A stretch of 64,000 nt of DNA. It comes from Crossiella sp. SN42 (GTDB lineage Bacteria; Actinomycetota; Actinomycetes; Mycobacteriales; Pseudonocardiaceae). Of this stretch, positions 9,106-18,162 are shown one piece after another (position 1 is the first letter of the stretch; the number at the start of each line of letters is the position of its first letter). The position numbers were made by a program, and so were the translations under genes. The DNA lies in contig NZ_JAMHIV010000033.1 in the NCBI RefSeq assembly GCF_023897065.1, positions 1-64,000 of the forward strand, given 5' to 3'. The notes under the pieces were generated by a model. That model saw only the letters and a program-made list of their open reading frames with translations, made no database searches and had not been told where the DNA came from.

Positions 9106-9929
9106 GGTTTCCGCGCCGCTCCGGCGTAGAAACCGCTCACCGCCAGGGCCGGCTGACCGCGATCGGGCAGCCAGTCCACCGCGTCCACCAGCCCTGGCGG
9201 GACCAGCGGCAGCTCGCCGAACATGGCCAGCACGTCAGCCTTCGGCCGCGGGTGGATCGGGGTGGCGCTGCGCTGGTACAGACCAGCGACCGAGCGCCAC
9301 TCCGGCGGCAGGTTGTCCGTGGTGACATGGGAGATCGCCACCAGGCTGCCGGGTGCGAGCCGTTCGGCGTAACGCCGCACCACCTCGGCGGGCTCGTCCT
9401 CATCCGGCAGGAAGTGCAGCACCGCCACCAGGAGCAGCGCGATGGGCTGACTGAAGTCCAGCTGCGCGCGCACCCCGTCGGCGGCCAGCACCGTTGACAC
9501 GTCACGGAGATCGGCCTGGGTGACGCTCACCCTCGGATGCCCGGCCAGCAGCCGGTGGCTGTGCGCCACGGCCACCGGTTCGGCGTCCACATAGGCGATC
9601 CGGCACCGCCGATCGGCCGCGTGCGCCACCTCGTGCACGTTCGCCTCGGTCGGAATTCCTGAGCCCAGGTCCAGGAACTGCCGGAGGCCCAGGTCCACCG
9701 CGTACCGCACTGCCCGGCCGAGGAAAGCCCGGTTCAGCCGCGCCGCCCTGGGCAGTTCCGGGCGCAGCGCGATGGCCGCGTCGGCGAGCTCCCGGTCCAC
9801 CGGGAAGTTCTGCGTGCCACCAAGGAAGTAGTCGTACATGCGCGCGGGATTCGCCCTGGTCAGGTCGATCTCCCCGCGCACCCAGCCCAGCTCGTCCGGA
9901 CCCACACGATTGAGTGTGCGCACCCGCAC
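9102..9929 (-). CDS. SAM-dependent methyltransferase (PF04672-type)
   Basis: About 275 residues, from the S-adenosylmethionine methyltransferase family that is greatly expanded in actinomycetes. Diagnostic wording is RANPARMYDYFLGG near the N-terminus, FLDLGSGIPT for the SAM-binding loop, and VDAEPVAVAH. The substrate is unknown. The start is uncertain between GTG 9929 and GTG 9923. Both precede the conserved VGPDELGWVRGEIDLT segment, and neither has a Shine-Dalgarno sequence. The gene lies head to head with the secreted serine hydrolase at 9970, so the 40-bp gap must hold both promoters. Confidence 0.82.
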   Translation of the reverse strand: MRVRTLNRVGPDELGWVRGEIDLTRANPARMYDYFLGGTQNFPVDRELADAAIALRPELPRAARLNRAFLGRAVRYAVDLGLRQFLDLGSGIPTEANVHEVAHAADRRCRIAYVDAEPVAVAHSHRLLAGHPRVSVTQADLRDVSTVLAADGVRAQLDFSQPIALLLVAVLHFLPDEDEPAEVVRRYAERLAPGSLVAISHVTTDNLPPEWRSVAGLYQRSATPIHPRPKADVLAMFGELPLVPPGLVDAVDWLPDRGQPALAVSGFYAGAARKP

Positions 9930-9969
9930 CGGTTGCGGGCAAGATGGCAGCAACCGGAAGGGGAGTCCG

Positions 9970-11061
9970 ATGACATCGATCCGTGCCACCACCGCGGTGT
10001 TCGCCGCGCTGGTCCTCATCACCACGTCTACAGGTACCGCCGCCGCGAGCACCGACCCGCATCGCGAGGCGGTGCAACGGCAACTGACCGCCGCGGTGGC
10101 CAGCGGGGCCGCGGGTGTGCAGATCCGGGTCACCAGGGACGGCCGCCAGTTCACCGCCCGCGCGGGCGTGGCCAAGCTGGGCAGCCCACAGTCGGTACCG
10201 CTGAACGGCCGCTTCCGGGTCGGCAGCATCACCAAGACCTTCGCCACCACCGTCACCCTGCAACTCGTCGGCGAGGGCCGGATCGGCCTGGACGACCCGG
10301 TCTCCCGCCACCTGCCCGGCCTGCTGCCCGACGGCGACCGGATCACCGTGCGGAACCTGTTGCAGCACACCAGCGGCCTGCACAACTACACCGACGACAT
10401 CCCCAGGGACCCCAAGGAGTTCCTGCCCCGTCGCTTCGACCACCACACCGCGCTGGGCACCGTGCGCAAGGCCGCGGCCAAACCGCTGCTGTTCCCGGTG
10501 GGCACGAAGTCCTCCTACTCCAACACCAACTTCCTGGTGGTGCAGCTGCTGATCGAGAAGGTCACCGGGCGGTCGTGGCGCGCGGAGGCGCACCGGCGGA
10601 TCCTGGGCCCGCTGCGGCTGACCGACACCGAGGTGCCCGGCGACAACCCGTTCATCCTCGGCCCGCACGCCCGCGGATACCTGGTGGTGGAAGGGAAACC
10701 GGTCGACGTCAGCGCGCTGAACCCGAGCATGGCAGGGGCCGCCGGGGAGATCATCTCCACCACCGCCGACCTGGACCGCTTCCACCTCGCCCTGCTCGAA
10801 GGCCGGCTGCTCGCCCCGGCTCAGCAGGCCGAGCTCACCAGGACCACCGCGGTCAGCCCGGGCTACGGCCTCGGCTACTTCAAGATGACCAGCAGCTGCG
10901 GGATCACCCTGTGGGGCCACACCGGCGGAATTCCCGGCTACCTCAGCGTGATGCTCAGCAGCGCCAACGGCAGCCACCGGCTGGAGAGCTCGCTCACCAC
11001 CGGCACCGCGCTGGACCAGCAGGTGCTGACCAAGGTGGTGGACAGCGCGGTGTGCGGCTGA
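9970..11061 (+). CDS. Secreted serine hydrolase, beta-lactamase/DD-peptidase family
   Basis: Class C beta-lactamase-like serine hydrolase of 363 residues, exported by a signal peptide (residues 1-27, ending TGTAAAS). The active-site triad of motifs is complete: S86-I-T-K89, YSN in SSYSNTNF, and HTG in WGHTGGIPG. The family includes D-alanyl-D-alanine carboxypeptidases and esterases, and the substrate is not readable. AAGGGGAG about five bases before ATG 9970 is a good ribosome-binding site. A second member of the family without a signal peptide is at 32934. Confidence 0.88.
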   Translation: MTSIRATTAVFAALVLITTSTGTAAASTDPHREAVQRQLTAAVASGAAGVQIRVTRDGRQFTARAGVAKLGSPQSVPLNGRFRVGSITKTFATTVTLQLVGEGRIGLDDPVSRHLPGLLPDGDRITVRNLLQHTSGLHNYTDDIPRDPKEFLPRRFDHHTALGTVRKAAAKPLLFPVGTKSSYSNTNFLVVQLLIEKVTGRSWRAEAHRRILGPLRLTDTEVPGDNPFILGPHARGYLVVEGKPVDVSALNPSMAGAAGEIISTTADLDRFHLALLEGRLLAPAQQAELTRTTAVSPGYGLGYFKMTSSCGITLWGHTGGIPGYLSVMLSSANGSHRLESSLTTGTALDQQVLTKVVDSAVCG

Positions 11062-11073
11062 CAGCCTTGTCGC

Positions 11074-11664
11074 GTGGCGGAAACCGATGTCGACTTCTGG
11101 TTCGACCCCAGCTGCCCGTACACCTGGGTCACCGCGCGCTGGCTGACCGAGGTGGCACGGGTCCGGCCGATCACGTTGCGGTACCACGTGATGAGCCTGT
11201 CCGTGCTCAACGAGCACCTGGAGGTCGACCCGGAAGGCGACACCGGCGGCTACCTGTGGATGCCGGTGCGGGTCTGCGCCGCGGTGGAACGCCAGCACGG
11301 CCAGGACGGTCTGCGCCGCTTCTTCGCCGCCTACGGCGCCAGGGTGCACGAGCACGGTGACTGGGACTTCGCCACCGCGCTCACCGAGGCCGGACTACCG
11401 GCCGACCTGGCCGGGGCCGCCGGCGACGAAAGCTACGACGCGGCTGTGCGCGCCTCGCACGAACGGGGAATCTCGTTGGTGGGCAAGCATGTCGGCACCC
11501 CGATCATCGCCGCCCAGGGCACCGCTTTCTTCGGCCCGGTGATCTCCACGGCGCCGCGCGGCGAGGCGGCCGGGCGGCTGTGGGACGGCGCACTGCTGGT
11601 CGCGGGCACCCCGGGATTCCACGAGCTGAAGGGAATCCCGCACCTGCCGCCGGACTTCACCTGA
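11074..11664 (+). CDS. DsbA-family oxidoreductase, mycothiol nitroreductase-like
   Basis: Thioredoxin-fold DsbA-type protein of 196 residues with no signal peptide, so it is cytoplasmic. It resembles the actinobacterial mycothiol-dependent nitroreductase group of which Rv2466c is the studied member. The active-site segment reads SCPYTW at residues 13-18, so there is a nucleophilic Cys but no second Cys in a CXXC arrangement. This fits a monothiol mechanism using mycothiol. It starts with GTG 11074, 12 bp after the serine hydrolase, and is probably co-transcribed with it. Confidence 0.78.
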   Translation: MAETDVDFWFDPSCPYTWVTARWLTEVARVRPITLRYHVMSLSVLNEHLEVDPEGDTGGYLWMPVRVCAAVERQHGQDGLRRFFAAYGARVHEHGDWDFATALTEAGLPADLAGAAGDESYDAAVRASHERGISLVGKHVGTPIIAAQGTAFFGPVISTAPRGEAAGRLWDGALLVAGTPGFHELKGIPHLPPDFT

Positions 11665-11682
11665 AGCCCCACCCACCGGGGA

Positions 11683-12342
11683 TCAGTCCAGCAGCCCGGC
11701 CTCGTGCGCCACGATCGCCGCCTGCACCCGGTTCGCACAGTCCATTTTGGTCAGCACCCGGCTCAGGTGCGCCTTGGCGGTGCCGACGCCGATGTGCAGC
11801 CGCTGCGCGATCTCCGCGTTGGACAGCCCTTCGCCGACCAGCTTGAGCACCTCGCGCTCGGCGTCGGTGAGCCGGGCCACCCTGGGCCCGGCGTCCCTGG
11901 CGCGGGCCGGGCCGAGCAGGTGCCGCTCGATCAGGTCGCGGGTGATCCGCGGCCCCAGCACCGACTCCCCCGCCGCGGCCAGCCGCACCGCGCGGATCAG
12001 CTCGGTCGGCCCGGTGTCCTTGAGCACGAACCCGGTCGCCCCGGCCCGCATCGCCTGTGCCACATAGCGTTCCTCGCCGAAGGTGGTGAGCATGACCACC
12101 CTGGTGTCCGGGGCCAGCCGGGCGATCTCCGCGGCCGCGGCCAGCCCGTCCCCGCCGGGCATCCGGATGTCCAGCAGCGCCACGTCGATCCGCTGCCGCA
12201 CACAGACCTCCACCGCCTCCGGCCCGCTACCGGCCTCGGCGGCCACCACGATGTCCTCGGCGGTCTCCACGATCATCCGCACCCCGGCGCGCATCAGCCG
12301 CTCGTCGTCGGCGATCAGCACCCGGATCTCCCGCTCGCTCAC
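11683..12342 (-). CDS. NarL/LuxR-family response regulator
   Basis: 219-residue two-component response regulator: an N-terminal receiver with phospho-acceptor Asp58 in LLDIRMPGGDG, and a C-terminal LuxR-type helix-turn-helix (LTDAEREVLKLVGEGLSNAEIAQRL region). GTG 12342 overlaps the stop of the sensor kinase by four bases, so the two proteins are coupled. Its partner is the kinase immediately upstream. The regulon is unknown. Confidence 0.92.
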   Translation of the reverse strand: MSEREIRVLIADDERLMRAGVRMIVETAEDIVVAAEAGSGPEAVEVCVRQRIDVALLDIRMPGGDGLAAAAEIARLAPDTRVVMLTTFGEERYVAQAMRAGATGFVLKDTGPTELIRAVRLAAAGESVLGPRITRDLIERHLLGPARARDAGPRVARLTDAEREVLKLVGEGLSNAEIAQRLHIGVGTAKAHLSRVLTKMDCANRVQAAIVAHEAGLLD

Positions 12343-13907
12343 CGGCGCAGTTCCTCCTTGCTGACCAGCATCCCGTCCCGGAAGCACAGCCGGTACTGGC
12401 GCACCGCGGGATCGTCTGCCGCACGGTAGTGCAGGCACTCGGCGTTCTCCGGCATCGGCACCGGGTCGAACGGGCTGAGGTCGCTGCCCTGGCCGAAGCG
12501 CTCGCGCACCGACTCCTGGCTGGCGCCGAGGTTGAGCCCGGCGTAGTCGGCGGCCGGGATCGGGCCACCGCCGGTGAAGAAGCCCAGCACCACGAACACC
12601 ACCGCGACCAGCAGCATCGGCGCCACCACCAGCAGGCCGAGGCAGCCGGAGCCGAGCACCCGGCCCGCGGTGAGCACCTCCCCGGCCAGCGGACCCGGCG
12701 GCGCGACCGGCGCCGCGCGCTCCGGAGCCGGCGCGGCGGGCGGCAGCATCGGCAGCGCGGCCCGCAGTTCGAACCCACCGTCCACAGTGGACCCGCTGGT
12801 GCACCGGCCGCCCAGCAGCTCCACCCGTTCCTGCAACCCGGCCAGCCCGCGCCGGGTGCCCAGCGGCCCGCCGGCGGCCGGACCGTTCTGCACCGCCACC
12901 CGGACCCAGTCCGCATCGACCTCGACCCGCACCTTGGCGGTCGCGGCCGGGGCGTGCTTGTGCACGTTGGTCAGCCCCTCGCGCACCACCCGGTGCACCG
13001 CCCGCCGCACCCGCACGTCGACCTCGTCCAGCTCCGGCCCCTGCCAGCACAGCTCGACGTCCACCCCGACCCGCCGCGACTCGGCCACCAGCCGGGCCAG
13101 GTCGGCCCTGGTGCCGCTGTCCTGGTCGAGCTCCTCGGCCGGGCCGACCCGCAGGATGCCCAGCACGTCACGCAGTTCGGCCATGGCGGTGCCCGCGGTG
13201 GTGCGCAACAGGTGCGCGTGCTCGCTCAGCTCGGGGGCCTGCTTGGCGGTGGCCAGCTCCAGCGCGCCGGCGTGCATGGAGATCAGGCTCAGCCGGTGCC
13301 CGAGCAGGTCGTGCATCTCCGCGGCGATGTGCGCGCGCTCGGCGGTGCGCGCCTCCGCGGCAGTGAGCAGCCGCACCTGTTCCAGGTACTCGTTCCGGTC
13401 GCGCAGCACCCGCGACAGCGGCCGCCGCCGCCCCACCAGCAACCCGGCCAGCGCGGGCAGCACCAACAGGCCCGTGGTGATCAGCAGGTACCCGGCCAGT
13501 TCCTCGGTCTCGAAGTCCGGCCCGCCGAGCAGGAACCCGGCGAGCAGGGTCACCGCGAGCGCGAGCCACAGCCGCGACCGGGGCAGCACCCGCCGCCCGG
13601 CGTGGAAGCTGATCACCGCCAGCACCGGCATCGCGGCGAACGAGCCGACCAGGTACAGCCCGGCCGTGCCGAGGAGCGCACCGGCCGGCCAGCGCAGCCG
13701 GGCCACGGTCAGCAGCACGGCCAGCGCCGCCGCGACGAACACCGACGGCATGGACAGCGGCAGCAGCACCACAGGCAGCAACGCCAGGCCGAGCACGAGC
13801 AGCACGAGCAGCGACTCACCGACGATCCGGGCCGGGGAGGCCGCGCGCACAGCGTCGAGGATCAGTCGGGGCTCCGCGCGGAGCCGGTCCAGCCAGGTCA
13901 CGTGCAC
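12339..13907 (-). CDS. Sensor histidine kinase (HisKA_3) with extra C-terminal membrane module
   Basis: 522-residue membrane kinase. Residues 30-160 contain about five hydrophobic segments. The dimerisation/phospho-acceptor helix has His199 in AAEMHDLLGHR, and a HATPase domain covers about 307-386. Unlike ordinary members it continues through a Pro/Ala linker into another transmembrane segment (about 419-445) and a 77-residue tail. The tail wording (GLNLGASQESVRERFGQG, then a Cys-containing strand, then CFRDGMLVSKEEL) recalls the small BamE/SmpA-like fold. The tail should lie outside the membrane and could be a second sensor. GTG 13907 is taken as start, with GTG 13901 as alternative. Confidence 0.88.
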   Translation of the reverse strand: MHVTWLDRLRAEPRLILDAVRAASPARIVGESLLVLLVLGLALLPVVLLPLSMPSVFVAAALAVLLTVARLRWPAGALLGTAGLYLVGSFAAMPVLAVISFHAGRRVLPRSRLWLALAVTLLAGFLLGGPDFETEELAGYLLITTGLLVLPALAGLLVGRRRPLSRVLRDRNEYLEQVRLLTAAEARTAERAHIAAEMHDLLGHRLSLISMHAGALELATAKQAPELSEHAHLLRTTAGTAMAELRDVLGILRVGPAEELDQDSGTRADLARLVAESRRVGVDVELCWQGPELDEVDVRVRRAVHRVVREGLTNVHKHAPAATAKVRVEVDADWVRVAVQNGPAAGGPLGTRRGLAGLQERVELLGGRCTSGSTVDGGFELRAALPMLPPAAPAPERAAPVAPPGPLAGEVLTAGRVLGSGCLGLLVVAPMLLVAVVFVVLGFFTGGGPIPAADYAGLNLGASQESVRERFGQGSDLSPFDPVPMPENAECLHYRAADDPAVRQYRLCFRDGMLVSKEELRR

Positions 13908-14003
13908 ACCGCCTCTGTCCTACGTTCGGCGCAGTACATCGTGCCCGGCGCGGCCGCGGCCAGTGCCGACCGGCCATCGCCACCTGGCCGGGTGGCCACC
14001 GGC

Positions 14004-15362
14004 TCAGTCGATCGGCTCCTCGCCCGCGATGCCGTGCACCAGGCCCAGCTCCAGCAGGTCCTGCGGGCGCAGCCGGAGCTGGTTGGCGGTGTGCTCGACC
14101 TCGGCGGCCTCCCGCTTGAGGATCGCCGCGCCCAGCTCGGGGGCGATCACCGAGAAGTAGGCGTCCGGGGTGATCCACAGCCGGTCGGCCGAGGACAGCG
14201 CGAGCGCGCCGCCGGAGCCGCCCTCGCCGATGACCAGGGTGGTGATCGGCACGTCCGCCGCGGCCACCGCGCCGAACAGCTCGGCCAGCGAGCTGCCCAC
14301 CCCGGCCTGCTCGGCGGCGCTGTCGTTGGCCGCGCCGGGGGTGTCGACCAGGGTGAGGATGGGCAGCCGGAGCTGGTCGGCCAGCCGGATCAGCCGGGCC
14401 GCGGTGCGGAACCCGGCCGGGGTGTTGGCGGTGCCGGTCTGGGCCACGTAGGCCACGGTGGCGCCGTCGCGGCGGCCGAACCCGCAGCGCATGCCGGGGT
14501 CCACGCCACCGGCCCGGTCACCGCTGATCTCGAAGCGCCGGTCGAAGTAGTCCTCCAGGTAGGCCTGCGCGCGCGGGCGTTCCGGCGCGCGCGCCCTGCG
14601 CACCGCGGACCAGCCGTCGGCAGGCCAGTCGTCGCGGCCCAGCGCGCGCGGCACGGTGGCCGGCTGCACCGGGGCGGCGCCGATCGGGGCGAGCAGCTCG
14701 ACCACCTGCCGCAGCACCTCGGGCAGCTCGGCGGGCGTCAGCACCGCGTCCACCGCGCCCGCGGCGAACTGGCCCTCGCTGTGGAACTCCGGCCCGTCCC
14801 CGGTCTCCGGCGGCCGCACCCGGCGCCCGCCGAAGGCGACGGTGGCCCCGCGCAGCGCGAGCACCACGTCCGCGCCCGCGCCGAGGGAGGCCCACACCCC
14901 GCCGGTGGTGGGCTCGCGCAGCACCGCGATGTGCGCCAGGCCCTCCCACCGGGTGAGCTGGCACTGCCGGGCGATCCGCTGCAGCTGGGCCAGCGAGCGC
15001 ATGCCCTCCTGCATCCGGCTGCCGCCGGTGGAGATCAGCGAGACCACCGGCCAGCGCAGCCGCCGGGCGATCTCGAACGCGCGGCAGATCCGGGTGCCCG
15101 CGCGCTGGCCGAGCGAGCCGCCGATGTAGCGGAAGTCGAAGGCCACCAGCACCACCGGCTGGGTGCCGATCTGGCCCTGCCCGCAGACCACCGACTCGGA
15201 CTCGCCGGACCGGGTGCGCGCCCGAGCCCGCTGCTCCTTGTAACCGCTCCAGGAGAGCGGGCCATCGCCGTAGTCGGCCTCCGGGCCGGTGTCGGCGAAG
15301 GAGAACTCGGCGAACTCACTGGTGACCGCGGCGATCGCGGTCCGGGCGCCCCCATCAGTCAC
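14004..15362 (-). CDS. Carboxyltransferase (fused AccD-AccA-like) in the malonate operon
   Basis: About 452 residues with the two crotonase-fold halves of an acyl-CoA carboxyltransferase in one chain. The N-terminal half contains ISTGGSRMQEG and the C-terminal half VDTPGAAN and IGEGGSGGALAL. The four-Cys zinc finger of bacterial AccD is missing. No biotin carboxylase or BCCP gene adjoins. In a malonate operon the reaction could run in reverse, decarboxylating malonyl-CoA as the MdcD/MdcE pair does for malonyl-ACP. Ordinary carboxylase function is the alternative. GTG 15362 overlaps the end of matB by eight bases. TTG 15368 is also possible. Confidence 0.83.
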   Translation of the reverse strand: MTDGGARTAIAAVTSEFAEFSFADTGPEADYGDGPLSWSGYKEQRARARTRSGESESVVCGQGQIGTQPVVLVAFDFRYIGGSLGQRAGTRICRAFEIARRLRWPVVSLISTGGSRMQEGMRSLAQLQRIARQCQLTRWEGLAHIAVLREPTTGGVWASLGAGADVVLALRGATVAFGGRRVRPPETGDGPEFHSEGQFAAGAVDAVLTPAELPEVLRQVVELLAPIGAAPVQPATVPRALGRDDWPADGWSAVRRARAPERPRAQAYLEDYFDRRFEISGDRAGGVDPGMRCGFGRRDGATVAYVAQTGTANTPAGFRTAARLIRLADQLRLPILTLVDTPGAANDSAAEQAGVGSSLAELFGAVAAADVPITTLVIGEGGSGGALALSSADRLWITPDAYFSVIAPELGAAILKREAAEVEHTANQLRLRPQDLLELGLVHGIAGEEPID

Positions 15363-16806
15363 CGGCAAGCGACCTCTTCATGATCTTTCCCATCTCGTTG
15401 CGCGGCAGGCGGTCCAGGAACTGTACGCGGCGCGGGCGCTTGTGCGGAGCGAGCTGGGTAGCCACGAGGTTAACCAATTCTTCCGGCTCGGGTGTGCGGC
15501 CGGGAGCCGGCACGATCCAGGCCACGATGCGCTCGCCAAGATCGGGGTCGGGCTCGCCGGTGATCGCCACCTCGGCCACGTCCGGGTGCTCCAGCAGCAC
15601 GTTCTCGATCTCGCCCGCGCCGATCTTGTAACCACCGCTCTTGATCAGGTCGGTGGCCTTGCGCCCGACCAGCCGGAGGTAGCCGTCGGCGGCGCGGGTG
15701 GCCACGTCACCGGTGCGGAACCAGCCGTCCCGGAAGGCCGCGGCGGTGGCGTCGGGCCGGTTGAGGTACTCCAGGAACAGGTTCGGGCCGCGCACCTCGA
15801 CCTCGCCGACGGTCTCGTCATCGCTGCTGGTGACCACCGTGCCCTGCTCGTCAACCAGCCGCACCTCGACCCCGTCCACCGGTGCGCCGACCGTACCGGG
15901 CCTGCGCTCGCCGTCGGCCCTGACCGCGCAGTTCATCAGCGTTTCTGTCATGCCGTAACGCTCGAGGACTTTGATGCCGGTGGCCGCGGTGATCCGCTGG
16001 TGGTCGCTGACCGGCAGCGCGGCCGAGCCGGAGACCAGCAGCCGGGCACGGCCGATCGCCGCGGCCAGCGCCGGGTCGGCCTCCACGTCGGCGGCCAGCC
16101 GGTGGTACATGGTCGGCACGCCGAACATCATGGTGCCCGCCCCGGCCAGCTCGCGGGCGGCCGCCTCGGTGCTGAACCGGCCCAGGTGGCGCACCGACCC
16201 GCCCAGCCGCAGCGGGCCGAGGATGCCTAGGATCAAACCGTGCACGTGGAACAGCGGCAGGCCGTGCACCAGCACGTCGGCCGAGGTCCAGTCCCAGGCC
16301 TCGGCCAGGGCGTCCAGGTTGCTGGCCAGTGCGCGCCTGGGCAGCACCACGCCCTTGGGCGGGCCGGTGGTGCCGGAGGTGTAGACGATCAGCGCGGGCG
16401 CCTCCGGCCCCGGCTCGGCCGGGAGCTGCACCCGGGGCGTTTTCGCCAGCGCGACCGGGTCCACCTCGATCCTGGGCAGGGCGGCCAGCGCGGGCGGCAG
16501 GGTCTCGCCGGGGGCGGTGAAGACCAGGCCGGGCCTGCTGTCGCCGAGGATGTGCCCGAGCTCCCGCGCACCGGCCTTGGGGTTGATCGGGATCACCGGC
16601 ACCCCGGCGAGCAGCGCGCCGACCACGGCCAGGCAGGTCGACATCGAGTTGGTGGCCCACACCGCGACCCGCTGCACTGAGGCGGCCTGACCGGCCAGCG
16701 CGCCCGCGGCGGCGGCGAGTTCGGCGTAGCTCAGCGCCAGGTCGCCGAACCGCAGCGCCTCCCGGTCACTCGGCTCGGTCAGGGCGGGCAGCAGCGGTGA
16801 GGACAC
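15355..16806 (-). CDS. matB: Malonyl-CoA synthetase
   Basis: ATP-dependent ligase of the acyl-adenylate family that converts malonate and CoA to malonyl-CoA. The AMP-binding P-loop YTSGTTGPPKG and the C-terminal hinge and lysine region (NEMGKIMKRSL) are present in 483 residues. The overall wording matches actinobacterial MatB. AAAGAGG five bases upstream favours GTG 16806 over GTG 16812, and the resulting N-terminus MSSPLLPAL resembles that of Streptomyces MatB. It follows the carrier gene by 15 bp and overlaps the carboxyltransferase gene, forming one operon. Confidence 0.92.
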   Translation of the reverse strand: MSSPLLPALTEPSDREALRFGDLALSYAELAAAAGALAGQAASVQRVAVWATNSMSTCLAVVGALLAGVPVIPINPKAGARELGHILGDSRPGLVFTAPGETLPPALAALPRIEVDPVALAKTPRVQLPAEPGPEAPALIVYTSGTTGPPKGVVLPRRALASNLDALAEAWDWTSADVLVHGLPLFHVHGLILGILGPLRLGGSVRHLGRFSTEAAARELAGAGTMMFGVPTMYHRLAADVEADPALAAAIGRARLLVSGSAALPVSDHQRITAATGIKVLERYGMTETLMNCAVRADGERRPGTVGAPVDGVEVRLVDEQGTVVTSSDDETVGEVEVRGPNLFLEYLNRPDATAAAFRDGWFRTGDVATRAADGYLRLVGRKATDLIKSGGYKIGAGEIENVLLEHPDVAEVAITGEPDPDLGERIVAWIVPAPGRTPEPEELVNLVATQLAPHKRPRRVQFLDRLPRNEMGKIMKRSLAGD

Positions 16807-16821
16807 GGGCACCTCTTTCGA

Positions 16822-18063
16822 TCAGTGGAGCGTGGGCACGACCAGGGTGAGCCAGAGCAGCGGCGGGGCCGCCACCACGATGATGCCGCCATAGGCCATC
16901 AGCCTGCGGAAGAGCCGGTCCCGGTCGGCCTCGGCCGCGTTGGCCAGCACGATCGCGCCGTTGGTCGAGAACGGGCTGACGTCGACCACGGTCGCCGAGA
17001 CGGCCAGCGCGGCGATCATGCCGACCGGGCCGACCGTGCCCTCGGCCAGGAAGGGCACCGCGAGCGGGATGGTCGCGCCGAGCAGGCCGACCGAGGAGGC
17101 GAAGGCGGAGACCACCGCGCCGATGTAGCAGAGCAGCAGCGCGGCCAGCAGCGGCGCGCCGACGTCCTTGACCGCCTCGGCGATGTAGGTGATGGTGCCG
17201 AGCTTCTGCAGCACGCCGACGAAGGTGAGCACGCCGCAGATCAGCAGCACGGTGGGCCAGGTGATCTGCCCGACCGCGGCCTTGTGCGTGCTCGGGGAGA
17301 GCAGGCCGAGCAGCACCGCGATGGTGATCGCGACCAGGCCGACGTCCAGGTTGAACGCCAAGGTCAGCACGACCAGCACGAGCAGTCCGGCCAGGGTGAG
17401 GACCCGGTCCCGGTCCAGCCGCACCCGCTCGCCCGCCCCGGCCTCGGCGACCGGGGTGCGGGGCAGGCGCAGGCCGCCGAGCAGCACGAAGGCCGCCACG
17501 GCGATGACCAGGTTGGCGATCAGGCTGGCCAGGAACACCGTGACCGGGCTGCCGGGCAGGCCGTTCTTGTCCACCAGGCCGTTGACGATCGCGCCGTAGA
17601 CGCTGATCGGGGAGAAACCGCCTGCCTGCGCGCCGTGCACGACCATGATCCCGATCAGCAGCGGGTTGATCTTGTACTTGGCCGCGAAGCCGAGCGCGAT
17701 CGGCGCGACGATGGCCACCGCGGCCGGGCTGACCGCGCCGATCGCGGTGAGCAGCGCGGCGACGGTGAACATCACCCACGGGATCACCGCCAGCCGCCCG
17801 CCAGCCAGTCGCACCGCGGCCGCGACCAGCCAGTCGGTGGTGCCGTTGGCGCGGGCGATGGCGAACAGGTAGGTGACGCCGACCAGCACCACGAAGATCC
17901 CGCCGGGGAAGCCGGACATGATCTCCTCGGTGGAGAGCCCACCGGCGAAGGCGCCGACCAGGAACGCGGCCGCGAAGGCCAGCAGTCCCATGTTGACCGA
18001 CCACACCGAGGCCACCACGAAGATGGCGGCCAGCGCGAGGATGGAGACGATCTGAGCGGACAA
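16822..18063 (-). CDS. matC: Malonate/dicarboxylate carrier, MatC family
   Basis: Integral membrane transporter of the SLC13/MatC type, 413 residues with about 11-12 hydrophobic segments. It begins SAQIVSILALAAIFVVASV, as other MatC proteins do. An in-frame GTG at 18099 exists, but TTG 18063 is preceded by GAGGGGG at the right distance and gives the family N-terminus, so TTG is chosen. As first gene of the matC-matB-carboxyltransferase operon it should import malonate. Confidence 0.87.
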   Translation of the reverse strand: MSAQIVSILALAAIFVVASVWSVNMGLLAFAAAFLVGAFAGGLSTEEIMSGFPGGIFVVLVGVTYLFAIARANGTTDWLVAAAVRLAGGRLAVIPWVMFTVAALLTAIGAVSPAAVAIVAPIALGFAAKYKINPLLIGIMVVHGAQAGGFSPISVYGAIVNGLVDKNGLPGSPVTVFLASLIANLVIAVAAFVLLGGLRLPRTPVAEAGAGERVRLDRDRVLTLAGLLVLVVLTLAFNLDVGLVAITIAVLLGLLSPSTHKAAVGQITWPTVLLICGVLTFVGVLQKLGTITYIAEAVKDVGAPLLAALLLCYIGAVVSAFASSVGLLGATIPLAVPFLAEGTVGPVGMIAALAVSATVVDVSPFSTNGAIVLANAAEADRDRLFRRLMAYGGIIVVAAPPLLWLTLVVPTLH

Positions 18064-18162
18064 GGCGACCCCCTCGAATTGGCTCAGCCACTGAACCACC
18101 AGGCCACTGACCGGGTCAACTGCTAACGTGGCCGGGAGCGTGCCGTCCTAGGGGGAAAGCCG
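18064..18162. promoter_or_regulatory. Divergent promoter region of the malonate genes
   Basis: 99-bp gap between matC and the FadR-type regulator. It contains TGGCTCAGCCA (18080-18090), with 5-bp arms around one base, and further TGG/CCA half-sites to about 18110. GntR/FadR proteins bind short palindromes of this sort, so a MatR-like repressor site is plausible. The exact -35/-10 elements are not clear. Confidence 0.4.
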
